From the NCBI GenBank assembly GCA_022843845.1, contig JALHMW010000016.1, positions 1 through 64,000 of the forward strand: a DNA stretch of 64,000 bases, read 5' to 3'. This stretch comes from Archangium sp. (GTDB lineage Bacteria > Myxococcota > Myxococcia > Myxococcales > Myxococcaceae). The position numbers and the translations under genes were made by a program. Position 1 is the first letter of the stretch; every line of letters begins with the position of its first letter. The notes below the pieces were generated by a model, which worked only from the letters and a program-made list of their open reading frames with translations, was not told the origin of the DNA and did no database searches. Below are positions 49,191 through 57,479 of this stretch, piece after piece.

Positions 49191-50225
49191 ATGCGCCACG
49201 TCGCCATCGGAGACCCCCAGGCGTCCTTCGAGACGTTCGTTCGAATCCTCGACGGCCACGGGCTGCTCGACGACGAGGGCGCGCTCGCGAGCGACGTGCA
49301 CCTCGTGTCGATGGGCGACCACTTCGACTACGGCAGGCCGGAGCTGCGCGCGCAGGCGACGAAGGCAGGCTCGTCGATTCTCTCGTGGCTCGCCTCGCAC
49401 CCGCCGGAGCAGGTCACCATTCTGCTCGGCAACCACGATCTCGCGCGCGTGTGCGAGCTCTTCCCCTTCAGCGATCAGTCCTTCATCCTCGCGCACGCCG
49501 AGGCACGGGCGCTCTACGAGGCGAAGGCGCCGGCCGACGCGTTCCTGAAGAAGTACCCCAGCGTGCCTGACACCGAGTGCCTGGCCCGTGACTACTCGTG
49601 CTTCGCGGCCTCGCAGCGCGACCTGGTGACCGAGCTCCTTCGCAACGGGCGGCTGCGCCTGGCCGCTCACCACAAAGGACTGCTCCTCGTGCACGCAGGG
49701 GTGACGACCGAGGACTTCGCGCTGGCGGGCATCGACGCGCGCGACGCTGCCTCGGCGTGTGAGGGGCTCAACCGGTTCCTCGACGAGCGACTCGCTGCGT
49801 GGAGCGACGGCCCGCTGCAGCTCGCCCCACTCCACCAGACTGGAACCCCGTCGACCGGCGAAGGCCGCGGCGTGCTGTACCACCGCCCGTGCGACCCCTC
49901 GACGCAGCCGCCGTCACGCCTCGACGGACCGCCACGACGCCGCTTCGATCCACGAACGCTCCCGGCAGCGTTTCCTCAAGCCATCGGCCACATCAGAGAC
50001 AGCAAATGCCGCGAGCTGATGCCGCACTGGAGCCCGCCGGGCGCGGCCGTCGATGGTCCGCTGCGCTCCCTCGTCGTCGAAGCAGACCGCGCGAGCTACG
50101 TGGTCGGCTGCCGCGCAGACGCGCGCCTCTTCTTCACCGACGCCGGCATGTCGCACGCGCACCCTGATCGCTACGAGCTGTTCGATCTCGACGCGCGCGC
50201 CCCGCTGCAGCGGCCCGACGAGTGA
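49191..50225 (+). CDS. Calcineurin-like metallophosphoesterase with altered first metal motif
   Basis: 344 residues from the ATG at 49191. Metal-binding motifs appear in order: GDPQASFE (where the usual D-x-H is D-x-Q), VSMGDHFDYG, LLGNHDLARV, and a C-terminal LLVHAGV. The substitution of the first His by Gln at residue 10 may change metal use. Relatives include PP2A-like and diadenosine-tetraphosphatase-like enzymes. The last third (about 230-340) is an unassigned extension. Cytoplasmic; divergent from the permease and convergent with the exonuclease/phosphatase gene, with 3 bases between stops. Confidence 0.8.
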   Translation: MRHVAIGDPQASFETFVRILDGHGLLDDEGALASDVHLVSMGDHFDYGRPELRAQATKAGSSILSWLASHPPEQVTILLGNHDLARVCELFPFSDQSFILAHAEARALYEAKAPADAFLKKYPSVPDTECLARDYSCFAASQRDLVTELLRNGRLRLAAHHKGLLLVHAGVTTEDFALAGIDARDAASACEGLNRFLDERLAAWSDGPLQLAPLHQTGTPSTGEGRGVLYHRPCDPSTQPPSRLDGPPRRRFDPRTLPAAFPQAIGHIRDSKCRELMPHWSPPGAAVDGPLRSLVVEADRASYVVGCRADARLFFTDAGMSHAHPDRYELFDLDARAPLQRPDE

Positions 50226-50228
50226 GCA

Positions 50229-51152
50229 TCAGAGGTCGACGCGGGTGATCAACGGAACGTGATCGGACAAGCCGTGGAAGGGGCTCTTCCCATCGCCGAA
50301 GGCGCAGGTGTCCTGCATGTCGGCGAACTCGACCTTGTGGCCGAAGACGTGGTCGAGGTGCATGCGCAGCTTCATGAAGCCTGCGGTCGAGAACGAGTTC
50401 GTCCGGCTCGGGTCGATCAGCTTCAGTGACTCCTGGGCGCCGGAGAGCTTCGCGTCGCCGGTCAGCAGCTTGTACACGGGCGTCGCCGGGGCCGAGTTGA
50501 AGTCGCCGACGATCAGGTACGGCTCGCTGCGCGCGACGTGCTGTGCGTACTCGGCCACCGCCTTCGCCTCGGTCATCTGGTTCGCCCCGTGGCCCATCTT
50601 CGCCTTCTGGCTCCAGAACTCCTTCGCCCACGGCGTCGGCAGCGACAGGTGGGTGTTGAAGAAATGAAACGGCCGGCCCTTCTGGTCCTCGAGGTGCAGG
50701 TGGGCGGCGATGCGCGTCTGCTTCACGCGCTTGAGGCGCTCGGAGCCACGGTACGTGATGTCGAACGGCAAGTCGGAGTTGCCCTTGAGGACGTTCGTCG
50801 TCTGCTGGTTGACGAGCATCGCGAGGCCGGTCGTGTAGACCTTGAGCGGGCCGACCCCGTACACGTGCGCAGGGAAGTAGAACGCGCGGTACGGCATCGC
50901 CACGCCGCGGCGCTGGAGCGACGACTCGAGGTAGCGAAGAAACGCCTCGAGCTGCGTCTCGGTCGGGTGCCCTCCCCGGTGCGCGGCCGACGACCGAATC
51001 GACTTCGTCTCGACCTCTTGCAGCGCCACCACGTCAGCCAGTGGCGTCAGCCCCGCGATGGCGTCGGCGATGCCCTGCTTCGAGCTCGCCGTGCTCGCGA
51101 GGCCCTTGAGCGCGTGCCCGAAGTACCGAACGTTGTAGCTGACGATGCGCAT
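50229..51152 (-). CDS. Endonuclease/exonuclease/phosphatase-family protein
   Basis: 307 residues, no signal peptide. All hallmark motifs are present: RIVSYNVRYFG at the start, ADVVALQEVE (metal-binding Glu), HFFNTHLSLP, YLIVGDFNSAP and the C-terminal GLSDHVPLITRV (catalytic His). The family includes DNase I-like nucleases and phosphodiesterases/phosphatases of nucleotides and lipids; the substrate cannot be told. It is the last gene of the ycaO-tfuA operon, 14 bases after tfuA. Confidence 0.85.
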   Translation of the reverse strand: MRIVSYNVRYFGHALKGLASTASSKQGIADAIAGLTPLADVVALQEVETKSIRSSAAHRGGHPTETQLEAFLRYLESSLQRRGVAMPYRAFYFPAHVYGVGPLKVYTTGLAMLVNQQTTNVLKGNSDLPFDITYRGSERLKRVKQTRIAAHLHLEDQKGRPFHFFNTHLSLPTPWAKEFWSQKAKMGHGANQMTEAKAVAEYAQHVARSEPYLIVGDFNSAPATPVYKLLTGDAKLSGAQESLKLIDPSRTNSFSTAGFMKLRMHLDHVFGHKVEFADMQDTCAFGDGKSPFHGLSDHVPLITRVDL

Positions 51153-51166
51153 GACGTTCTCTCAGT

Positions 51167-52186
51167 CTAACGCCGTGGCCAGCGACCGGTGAGTCTTGCC
51201 TCGAGCGCCAGCCCTTCGAACCACCCCGGCCCGTCGGGAACGAAGCGCTCTGGCGCCGACAACACCAGGGCCTCGAGGGCCGCCACCTCGGCGTCCGCGA
51301 GGGCGTCATCGACCGCGACGCCGCGTTGCCCGGGAGTGGACGAGGGCACTTCGACGGTGAGCCCCGCCGCCTTCGCGAACGAGGCGAGCAGCAACCGACG
51401 CAGGCCCTGCTTCGCCAGCGCATCGGCGTCGGGCAGCGCTTCAAGCGCGCGCATCGTCTCACCGTGCGCGTCCATCAACCGTCGACGCCGAACGAACGAG
51501 CTGAACGCCACCACCCGCGCGGCTCGGGGAGGTCGGCGCGCCAACGTCGCGGCAGCCTGGAGCGCCTGCACGGCGTCTCGCGCCTTCTGATCGACCACGT
51601 TCGAGCGCAGCCACACCAGGACCTCCGCGCGTCGCGCCTCGGACCACTTCGGCGCCGCGTGCACGAGGGCTCGCCACGTTCGCTGCTTGTAGAAGACGCC
51701 ACGCGCACGCTCGACGAACGCCGAAGCCTCGCGCCTGGTGAGCACGCGTCGTCGAGCGGCCTCGGCGAGCGTGGCCTCGACGTTCACGAGCGGCACGGTG
51801 AGCGCCTGGTACTTCGAGTCGGCGTCGCCATGCAGCAACACCACGTCGGCGTCGTCGGTGCGGGCTCCCGAGACGTAGTCGCCGGCGATGCGTCCCACGG
51901 GCAACAGGCCTTCCCCGTGCAACTCGGCGGCACGCAGCGCGCCCATGCTGGAGGCGCCGATGACGTGCACGCCGCTCGCGAGGGCAGCGCGCAGCTCGTG
52001 GTGCCAGACCGACGGCACCGCCTCGAACACGCCGTCGATGAGGACGATCACCTTCGGGCGAGACGGCAGCACGCGGAAGACGTCACCTTGTCTCGCGGGC
52101 GGCAGGTAGCGGGCGCGCAGCGTCTTGCGCGCGGTCGCCAGCGGGAGCGTCGGCCCGAGGAACACCACCACGTCGCGCGCGCTCAT
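51167..52186 (-). CDS. TfuA-like core-domain protein (YcaO partner)
   Basis: 339 residues. The TfuA-like core at about 5-165 is clear: VVVFLGPTLPLATA, PPARQGDVFRV, VIVLIDGVFEAVPSVWHHEL and VHVIGASSMGALRAAELHGE, then the acidic DDADVVLLHGDADSK. The helical C-terminal half is variable in the family. TfuA proteins act with YcaO enzymes in trifolitoxin biosynthesis and in thioamidation of methyl-coenzyme M reductase, probably by delivering sulfur. Here a complete ycaO gene lies just upstream. The start ATG overlaps the stop of the intervening 37-codon ORF (ATGA) and is preceded by GGAG. Confidence 0.88.
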   Translation of the reverse strand: MSARDVVVFLGPTLPLATARKTLRARYLPPARQGDVFRVLPSRPKVIVLIDGVFEAVPSVWHHELRAALASGVHVIGASSMGALRAAELHGEGLLPVGRIAGDYVSGARTDDADVVLLHGDADSKYQALTVPLVNVEATLAEAARRRVLTRREASAFVERARGVFYKQRTWRALVHAAPKWSEARRAEVLVWLRSNVVDQKARDAVQALQAAATLARRPPRAARVVAFSSFVRRRRLMDAHGETMRALEALPDADALAKQGLRRLLLASFAKAAGLTVEVPSSTPGQRGVAVDDALADAEVAALEALVLSAPERFVPDGPGWFEGLALEARLTGRWPRR

Positions 52187-52296
52187 CGCAGCAGCTCCGA
52201 TTCAGCGAGGCCGAGACCGATGGCCTCACCATGCACAGCAACGACGGTCGTGCCGCGCGACGACACCGGCGACGTCGGGTCGCGACGCGCGCTCAT
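52183..52296 (-). CDS. 37-codon ORF between ycaO and tfuA, duplicate of their junction
   Basis: ATG at 52296 overlaps the ycaO stop, and TGA at 52183-52185 overlaps the tfuA start, so all three frames are linked by ATGA. The product starts MSARRDPTSPVSSRGTTVV and ends with AIGLGLAESELLR. The first four residues copy the TfuA N-terminus (MSAR) and the last ~25 copy the YcaO C-terminus (AIGLGLDESELLR). The frame thus arose by a ~110-base tandem duplication of the ycaO-tfuA junction, keeping the GGAG ribosome site. Whether it is translated to a useful peptide, a spacer or a decaying relic is open. Confidence 0.5.
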   Translation of the reverse strand: MSARRDPTSPVSSRGTTVVAVHGEAIGLGLAESELLR

Positions 52297-52402
52297 CGCA
52301 GCAGCTCCGATTCGTCGAGACCAAGACCGATGGCCTTCACCACGTGGAGTGGCTCGGCGGCGGTCGTGACGGCGACGACGCGCGACGACACCGCGCTGGG
52401 CC
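52183..52402. repeat. ~110-bp diverged tandem duplication at the ycaO/tfuA junction
   Basis: Bases from 52183 and from 52293 begin with 21 identical positions (TCATCGCAGCAGCTCCGATT and on) and stay alignable to GCGCGACGACACCG, with substitutions and indels. The copy nearer tfuA also carries a second version of the tfuA start region. The offset of exactly 110 bases marks a single old duplication. Confidence 0.8.
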
Positions 52403-53288
52403 AGCCTTTCACCGGGCGAGCCGACGGGAGCGGCGACGGCGTCAGCCGCTCGAGCGCAGCGAGGAGCGAGGCGCCCTGCTCCCGCACGCCGGTCGCGACG
52501 TCATCACGCGCACCATGAATCTCGGTGAGCCGAGACTGGGCCGCTTCGAGAAGGGCCGCGGTGAGCGCCTCGTCGGGCGTTCGTCTGCACGCGTAGCCGG
52601 CCGTCAACGGAACCGACGACTCGTCACGATCGAAGAGCAGCACGCCAGCGAGCGGCAGGGGCTCCGTCACGAGCAGACACGGCACGACGGTGAAGCCGCG
52701 GGCGTCGAGCTGCCTCACCAGTCGAGGCGCCCACGACACCAGGGTGCGCGCGAGCACTCCTGGGGTCCACCCGCGAGGAATCGCCTGAGCCAGGGCGTGG
52801 CGTTCCCAGACCTCCAGCACCGCGTGCTCGAGCGCTCGGGCGTGCGTGTGATGGGCTCCATACCCATTGCTCGACCAGGACGACGTCGAGGGCCCGAGCC
52901 AGGTCGTCCCTCTGGGCGGGCAGAACACGCGCTCGGCCGCGACCCAGACGTTCGCGCCATCAGAGAGCCGGGCTCCACGAATCCACGCGCGCCCCAGCCC
53001 GTCGTCGTCGAGCACCAGCCCGTCGAGCTCGTCACCTCGGGCAAACGTGAGCCGGGACAGCTCGGGCTGCTCGGCCGCGAGGAGCTCTGCCGCCTCTCCG
53101 AGCGCGCTCCACTGTGCCTCGACGCGAGTCATCCCCTTCCCCTGGGTCACCTGGAGGACGTGACCGGTCGGCCGCACGGCGGCCATCACCTCGACGCCGC
53201 ACCGGTCCATCGTGGTGACGCGCGCGAGCCGTGAGACGCCGAGCGCCGACATCAGGGCCTGCGATGGAGAAGAGGACATCGAGGCCAT
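52293..53288 (-). CDS. YcaO-domain cyclodehydratase/thioamidase-type protein
   Basis: 331 residues. All ATP/Mg-binding blocks of YcaO are visible: LARVTTMDRCGVEVMAAVRP near the N-terminus, QGKGMTRVEAQWSALGEAAE (about 48-67), SNGYGAHHTHARALEHAVLE followed by VWERHA (about 138-163) and AGYACRRTPDEALTAALLEA then AQSRL (about 225-250). The C-terminus lacks the PxPxP end of azoline-forming YcaOs. YcaO enzymes activate backbone amides with ATP; with a TfuA partner they make thioamides. No E1-like or flavin dehydrogenase gene and no convincing precursor peptide adjoin, so the target may be a distant peptide or a housekeeping protein. First gene of the operon. Confidence 0.9.
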   Translation of the reverse strand: MASMSSSPSQALMSALGVSRLARVTTMDRCGVEVMAAVRPTGHVLQVTQGKGMTRVEAQWSALGEAAELLAAEQPELSRLTFARGDELDGLVLDDDGLGRAWIRGARLSDGANVWVAAERVFCPPRGTTWLGPSTSSWSSNGYGAHHTHARALEHAVLEVWERHALAQAIPRGWTPGVLARTLVSWAPRLVRQLDARGFTVVPCLLVTEPLPLAGVLLFDRDESSVPLTAGYACRRTPDEALTAALLEAAQSRLTEIHGARDDVATGVREQGASLLAALERLTPSPLPSARPVKGWPSAVSSRVVAVTTAAEPLHVVKAIGLGLDESELLR

Positions 53289-53350
53289 CGTGCCATGCGA
53301 GCGAAGGGGACACGCCCTCCTTCTCGACAGGACCTCACGAAGGCAGTGAG

Positions 53351-53956
53351 GTGGCCGCGGTGCTCACGACAGCGCAGCCCTCGAGGACTCTCGTGACGCA
53401 GCTCCTGCTCGTGGTGGCCGTGTCCTGCGGCAGAACCGAGCCACTCGTCGAGACCATCGCCCTCGTGCTCGACGCGGGGGGGGCTGATGCCGGGCGAGCT
53501 GACGCGGGCGCCACCGATGCAGGGCTCGTCGACGCAGGCGTCCCCACCTCGTGCGCCAACGCGCCCGGGCCGCAGACCGCCCAACGGTGCGCGCAGAAGC
53601 TCCGCTTCCTGTCCGTCTCGCGCTCGATGCCGAGCTGCTTCGTCGACGTGCGCATGAACGTCGGCGACGAAGGCGTCCTGGAGTGGGATTGCGGGACGAC
53701 GATGGGTCGCGCCGAAGTCCGGTTTCCCCGCGCGCGCTTCACGGGCGTGGTGAGTGGCGACCTCCTCGAGGTCTGCTTCGGCTCCCAGTTCGACTGGAGC
53801 GATGGCTGTCGTTGGACGTCGGCGCAGGCCCTTCGCGGCGCCCTGACGGCCGGCGCCACCCTTCGACTCACCTATTCCGAGGCCCCACAGCCGGGGCAGC
53901 TCGGGTGCGTCGTTCCCTGCTCGGCGTCGGGCGAGGTGCTCAACCTTGGGCCCTGA
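53351..53956 (+). CDS. Lipoprotein with DAG-repeat linker
   Basis: 201 residues from a GTG at 53351 (AAGG 8 bases upstream); GTG codons at 53360 and 53393 are alternatives. The lipobox is VVAVSC, followed by an acidic/Ala linker with repeated Asp-Ala-Gly (LDAGGADAGRADAGATDAGL), a style common in myxobacterial surface lipoproteins. The globular part (about 80-200) has Cys pairs (SCANAPG, CAQKLRF, SCFVDVRM, WDCGTTM, DGCRWTS, GCVVPCS) and beta strands; family not recognised. It is divergent from ycaO (62 bases) and overlaps the next gene by 11 bases. Confidence 0.65.
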   Translation: MAAVLTTAQPSRTLVTQLLLVVAVSCGRTEPLVETIALVLDAGGADAGRADAGATDAGLVDAGVPTSCANAPGPQTAQRCAQKLRFLSVSRSMPSCFVDVRMNVGDEGVLEWDCGTTMGRAEVRFPRARFTGVVSGDLLEVCFGSQFDWSDGCRWTSAQALRGALTAGATLRLTYSEAPQPGQLGCVVPCSASGEVLNLGP

Positions 53957-54806
53957 CACACTGCCCCAGAGCCCACGCAACACCGGTATCGCGGTCGTCG
54001 CTGCGGCGGCGTCGTGTTGGGGCACCTGGCCGCTCTTCGTTCGCTACGGCGGTCAGACGGGGCTCGTCGTCGGCTTTCTCACGATGGCGGTGATGGCGCT
54101 GCCGGCGCTCCTGCTCGTGCGCCGGCTCCGCTTCGACGACAAAGGCGCGCTGCTGGCGCTGGTCGTCGTGGGTGTTGCCGACGCGGCCAACGTCGCCCTC
54201 TACTTCTCGGCGCTGGAGCAGGGGCCTGTCGTCGTGGCGGTGTTGACGCACTATCTCGCGCCGCTGTTGGTCGCCCTCACCGCCCCGCTGCTGCTGAAGG
54301 AGCGCCGCTCCCGCCGAGCGCTCTGGGCGCTGCCGATCATCCTCTTCGGCTTGTGGCTCGTGCTGCCGGGCGCAGACCAGCCGGGCTCTGCCTGGAACGC
54401 GGGGCTGCTTGGGAGTGCCTCCGCGCTGTTCTACGCCGCGCTGGTGCTGGCCAGTCGGCGCGCTGCGGTGTCGTTCCCTCCCCTCGCGGTGACTTCGTTT
54501 CACGCCGTCGTCTCGGCCGCCCTGCTCCTCATCGTCTTTCGGGAGCGCGCCTTGCCGACGCAGCTCGATGGCGGCGTCGCCCTGCTGATGGTTGGCGCCA
54601 CCATCAATGGACTGGTCGGAGCCTTCCTCTTCAACTTCGGGCTGCCCCGCATCGGCGCGCAGCTGACCGGCGTGCTCACCTACCTCGAGCCCGTCGTCGC
54701 GGCGGTGCTGGGCGTGCTGGTGCTCCACGAGGCCGCGACCGTATCGAGCGCCGTTGGCCTGTTGGTGATGATCAGCGCAGGCGCGTGGGTCGCCGTGGAG
54801 CGATGA
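53946..54806 (+). CDS. EamA-family (DMT superfamily) transporter
   Basis: 286 residues from a TTG at 53946; no ATG or GTG lies nearer the first helix. Ten membrane helices in two EamA repeats: the first opens AVVAAAASCWGTWPLFVRYG and ends in a helix with LAPLLVALTAPLLLKE; the second opens GLLGSASALFYAALVLASRR and ends VLTYLEPVVAAVLGVLVLHE. These LxPxxxxLxxxxxLxE endings are diagnostic. Substrate unknown (drug/metabolite or amino acid export). The gene abuts the convergent barrel gene with no base between the stops. Confidence 0.9.
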   Translation: MGPDTLPQSPRNTGIAVVAAAASCWGTWPLFVRYGGQTGLVVGFLTMAVMALPALLLVRRLRFDDKGALLALVVVGVADAANVALYFSALEQGPVVVAVLTHYLAPLLVALTAPLLLKERRSRRALWALPIILFGLWLVLPGADQPGSAWNAGLLGSASALFYAALVLASRRAAVSFPPLAVTSFHAVVSAALLLIVFRERALPTQLDGGVALLMVGATINGLVGAFLFNFGLPRIGAQLTGVLTYLEPVVAAVLGVLVLHEAATVSSAVGLLVMISAGAWVAVER

Positions 54807-56465
54807 CTACGGCTGCGGTCGCGCGGCCGGGTCGGTTGCAGGCGTCGACTCGCTCGTCGGTGCCACGTCCACCGGCTGGGTCGCGACCGTCTCGCTCTTC
54901 TTCCCCTTGAACTCGTAGCCGATCTCGACGTCGACGACGAAGCCGAGCTGGCTGTCGTAGCGCCGCACCTCGGGGTTCAGCCGGAACGTCTGGTACGCGC
55001 GGCCGTTCACGAAGAGAAACGGGAGGATCTTCAGCCGCGCCCCCGCGTAGAAGACCGTGTCGGGCGTCTGCGGATCGATGCGGAAGATGGACGACGCCGT
55101 GGTGATGCCACGCTTGTAGTAGCTGCCGAAGATCTGGAAGAAGTCGAGCACCGGCACCTCGAGGTGCGCGATGAGGTTGGTGTTGGGCAGGTTCGAGACC
55201 CCCTCGGCGGCCAGCGTCAGGCCCACCTTCCCGGGGATGCCCCAGCTGGCCTCGACGTAGTACCCGAGCCGCTGGCCGAGCCCGCGATCCATCACCACCT
55301 GCTGCCGCGTGAGCGCGTTCCGCGACGCCTGCCCCGGAGCCTCTTCGCTGGCGAAGATGAAGCGCTCGATCTCGTAGAAGGTGTCGAAGTAGCTCGGCAG
55401 GTACCGGCTGCCCAACACGCGGAACTCGGCCACCACCCGGAACGCGTTGACGAGCTCGGTGCCGACGTTGAAGCGGCCGAGCAGCCCTGCCGTGAAGCCC
55501 CCGTCTCCGCCGATGAGCATCGAGTAGTCGACGTAGGGCTTGAGGTCGACGTTGGCCGTCTTCAGCACCTTCACCTCGGCGTCGATGCCGATGAGGCCCA
55601 CGGGGCGCATGGCCGACAGCAGCCGCCCCTGCGCGTCGATCTGCCGCAGCCCCGTCGTCGAGTCGGTCGTCAGCTGGTACGGCGCTCGCCAGTCGGTCGC
55701 GCCGCTGAGGCCCACCGACAGTGTCTTTGCGAGCAGGTTCTCGCTCTTGAGGAACGACAGCGGCTTGATGAAGGCGATGCCGGCCAGGGTGTTCCACTCG
55801 AGCAGATCGTTGGTGAAGAGCTCGAACCCGCCGAAGTCGTTGTAGGCGTCGACCTGCGCCGAGGCGCGCGGGTAGTCGATGTCGATGTTGGGGGCGTAGC
55901 GGCGAACCAGCGCGCCGTGGCCGATGGTCGACGCGTAGCGCTGACCCGCCGAGATGTAGAGCGGGTCTTCCTTGCGCCCCCACGTCACGTATTTCAGCAC
56001 GCGGCCGAAGTCGTGAACGCTGTCCCAGTCTTCGGTGCGCAGGCGGCCCAGGCGGCGCGTGAGCAGCGGCGAGCCCGTCTCGTCGACCGCGAAGTTCACC
56101 AGCTCGAGCCGCAGCGGAACGCCGAAGCCCACGCCCAGCTTGCCGTCGAAGAAGCGCAGGTCGACCAACGGCTCGAGGAGCAGGTAGAAAGCCGTCTCGA
56201 AGCGATCGAGGCCTGCCGACAGCCCGATGCGGTTGTTCTTCACCACGAGGCGATCGCTGCCCAGGTAGACCGAGAGCTCGCCCTTCACGAAGCCCGCCGT
56301 CGGCGCCATCGTCTCGCCCACCACCACCGGTTCGATCGCGAGCGGTGCCTCAGCGACGGGCGCGTCAGCCGGGAGCGCGCTGACCTCGGGCGCGTCCGAG
56401 GGTGGACCTTCGACCGCGCCCGCATCGAGCTGCGCAAGCGCCGTCACCACGAGCAGGCTGAGCAT
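54807..56465 (-). CDS. Probable outer-membrane beta-barrel protein
   Basis: 552 residues. Signal sequence MLSLLVVTALAQLDAGA, then an Ala/Pro-rich stretch (PVAEAPLAIEPVVVGE). The body consists of alternating amphipathic strands of 8-12 residues with aromatic ends (GELSVYLGSDRLVVKNNRIG, ETAFYLLLEPLVDLRFFDGK, VFYAGARLKILPFLFVNGRA, LGFVVDVEIGYEF), the pattern of large beta-barrels. A Thr/Pro-rich tail follows the last strand. No TonB box or plug domain. A role as porin or surface-exposed barrel is inferred; no family recognised. Confidence 0.65.
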   Translation of the reverse strand: MLSLLVVTALAQLDAGAVEGPPSDAPEVSALPADAPVAEAPLAIEPVVVGETMAPTAGFVKGELSVYLGSDRLVVKNNRIGLSAGLDRFETAFYLLLEPLVDLRFFDGKLGVGFGVPLRLELVNFAVDETGSPLLTRRLGRLRTEDWDSVHDFGRVLKYVTWGRKEDPLYISAGQRYASTIGHGALVRRYAPNIDIDYPRASAQVDAYNDFGGFELFTNDLLEWNTLAGIAFIKPLSFLKSENLLAKTLSVGLSGATDWRAPYQLTTDSTTGLRQIDAQGRLLSAMRPVGLIGIDAEVKVLKTANVDLKPYVDYSMLIGGDGGFTAGLLGRFNVGTELVNAFRVVAEFRVLGSRYLPSYFDTFYEIERFIFASEEAPGQASRNALTRQQVVMDRGLGQRLGYYVEASWGIPGKVGLTLAAEGVSNLPNTNLIAHLEVPVLDFFQIFGSYYKRGITTASSIFRIDPQTPDTVFYAGARLKILPFLFVNGRAYQTFRLNPEVRRYDSQLGFVVDVEIGYEFKGKKSETVATQPVDVAPTSESTPATDPAARPQP

Positions 56466-56509
56466 CGTCTTCCCCCCGGAACGGCCAGAACGTCACTGCC
56501 GTCGTCGCC

Positions 56510-57214
56510 TCAGCGCCCGCAGGGGTTCATGGGCTTGAGGAACTTCGCCAGCTCTGACTCGTCGGCGACGGTGCCGGTGAGCTCGAGCTCGCCAGCGGGC
56601 TTCTCAGGCGAAGGGTCTCTCATCGACCACACGCCGACGTGCAGCTGCTCGCCCGGGCAGTCGAAGAGCACCGAGGCGTTGAGCCCCTCTTCGGCCGTCT
56701 GCTGGGTGCCGGTGCCGAACTGCCCACGCGCGGCCACGTAGTAGATCTTGCGGCCATCGACGGTGAGGTTGCCGCGCTTGATCACGTCACGCGCGTCGAT
56801 GTTGACGCCGTTGCTCCGCAGATGGCTCGCGTCACCATCTCCGCTGACGAAGAAGGCCTTGGTGCGCTTGTTCTCGTCGTTGGCCATCACGCGCAGGTAC
56901 GTGAAGAGGTGGTCGCCGATCTCGAAGCCTCCGTCGGCGAGCGTCGGCGCGTCGGTCAACAGCGCCGTGTCGACCATGCCGAGCATGCTCATCGACATCG
57001 CGACCGAATAGCCCACCGGGAGTTCGCCCAACATCTTCCGAGCGTTCTCCTCGCGGACTCTGGGGTCGGTGACGCCAGCGACCATGTCGCTGCCCTTCTT
57101 CACCACCACACCGAAGAAGATGGCGACCCCCAGGCAGCTCAGCGCCGCGAAGCCACCACAGCCAAGGAGGACGTACAGCCACGGCGAGCGCTGCTTCGGG
57201 GCGGCTTGTTCCAT
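56510..57214 (-). CDS. Membrane-anchored protein of unknown function
   Basis: 234 residues from the ATG at 57214 (MEQAAPKQRSPWLYVLLGCG). One membrane helix at about 12-35 (WLYVLLGCGGFAALSCLGVAI), then a periplasmic alpha/beta domain with ITDPR-like (VTDPRVREENARKMLGELPV) and GYSVAMSMSMLGMVDTALL segments; a late FDCPGEQLHVGV strand and a C-terminal Cys. No catalytic motif seen. It lies downstream of the Tad-like operon on the same strand, 43 bases after the pilin gene, but its content gives no link to pili. Confidence 0.6.
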   Translation of the reverse strand: MEQAAPKQRSPWLYVLLGCGGFAALSCLGVAIFFGVVVKKGSDMVAGVTDPRVREENARKMLGELPVGYSVAMSMSMLGMVDTALLTDAPTLADGGFEIGDHLFTYLRVMANDENKRTKAFFVSGDGDASHLRSNGVNIDARDVIKRGNLTVDGRKIYYVAARGQFGTGTQQTAEEGLNASVLFDCPGEQLHVGVWSMRDPSPEKPAGELELTGTVADESELAKFLKPMNPCGR

Positions 57215-57257
57215 GGGCACCGCATAGCCGAACCGGGTGCCAGCGCAACGACAGCCG

Positions 57258-57479
57258 TCAGACCGCGCCCATGGAGAGCACGGTGTAGACGCTGCGCAGG
57301 TAGATATCGAGCGCATCGAACAGCCGCAGGTACTGCGAGATGCCCATCGCCGTGCCTGCGCCCAGCAGCAGAATCGCGTGGCTGACGATGCTGTACTCGA
57401 CCATCGACTGGCCTCGCGTGAGCCGGCGTCGAGTCTGCCGCAGGGACTTCGAGACGGCCTTCTTCGAGCGAGCGGTCAT
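57258..57479 (-). CDS. Flp/Tad-type pilin-like protein
   Basis: 73 residues from the ATG at 57479. A basic leader (RQTRRRLTRG) precedes QSMVEYSIVSHAILLLGAGT, the Flp-pilin signature G/Q-x-x-VEY with Glu at +5 and a single hydrophobic helix. The size fits a Flp pilin or pseudopilin. The ATG overlaps the stop of the upstream Cys-rich gene (ATGA). It is the last gene of the six-gene operon, whereas in classical tad loci the pilin gene is first and separately expressed. Confidence 0.75.
   Translation of the reverse strand: MTARSKKAVSKSLRQTRRRLTRGQSMVEYSIVSHAILLLGAGTAMGISQYLRLFDALDIYLRSVYTVLSMGAV

Noticed and set aside
52183..52296. The 37-codon ORF as a classical RiPP precursor for the YcaO-TfuA pair
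   Set aside because: Its sequence is explained by duplication of the YcaO C-terminus and TfuA start, with no Cys and no recognisable leader-core division; kept as a separate finding with a different interpretation.
53289..53350. Precursor peptide gene upstream of ycaO
   Set aside because: Only 62 bases lie before the divergent lipoprotein gene and no plausible small frame with a ribosome site was seen there.
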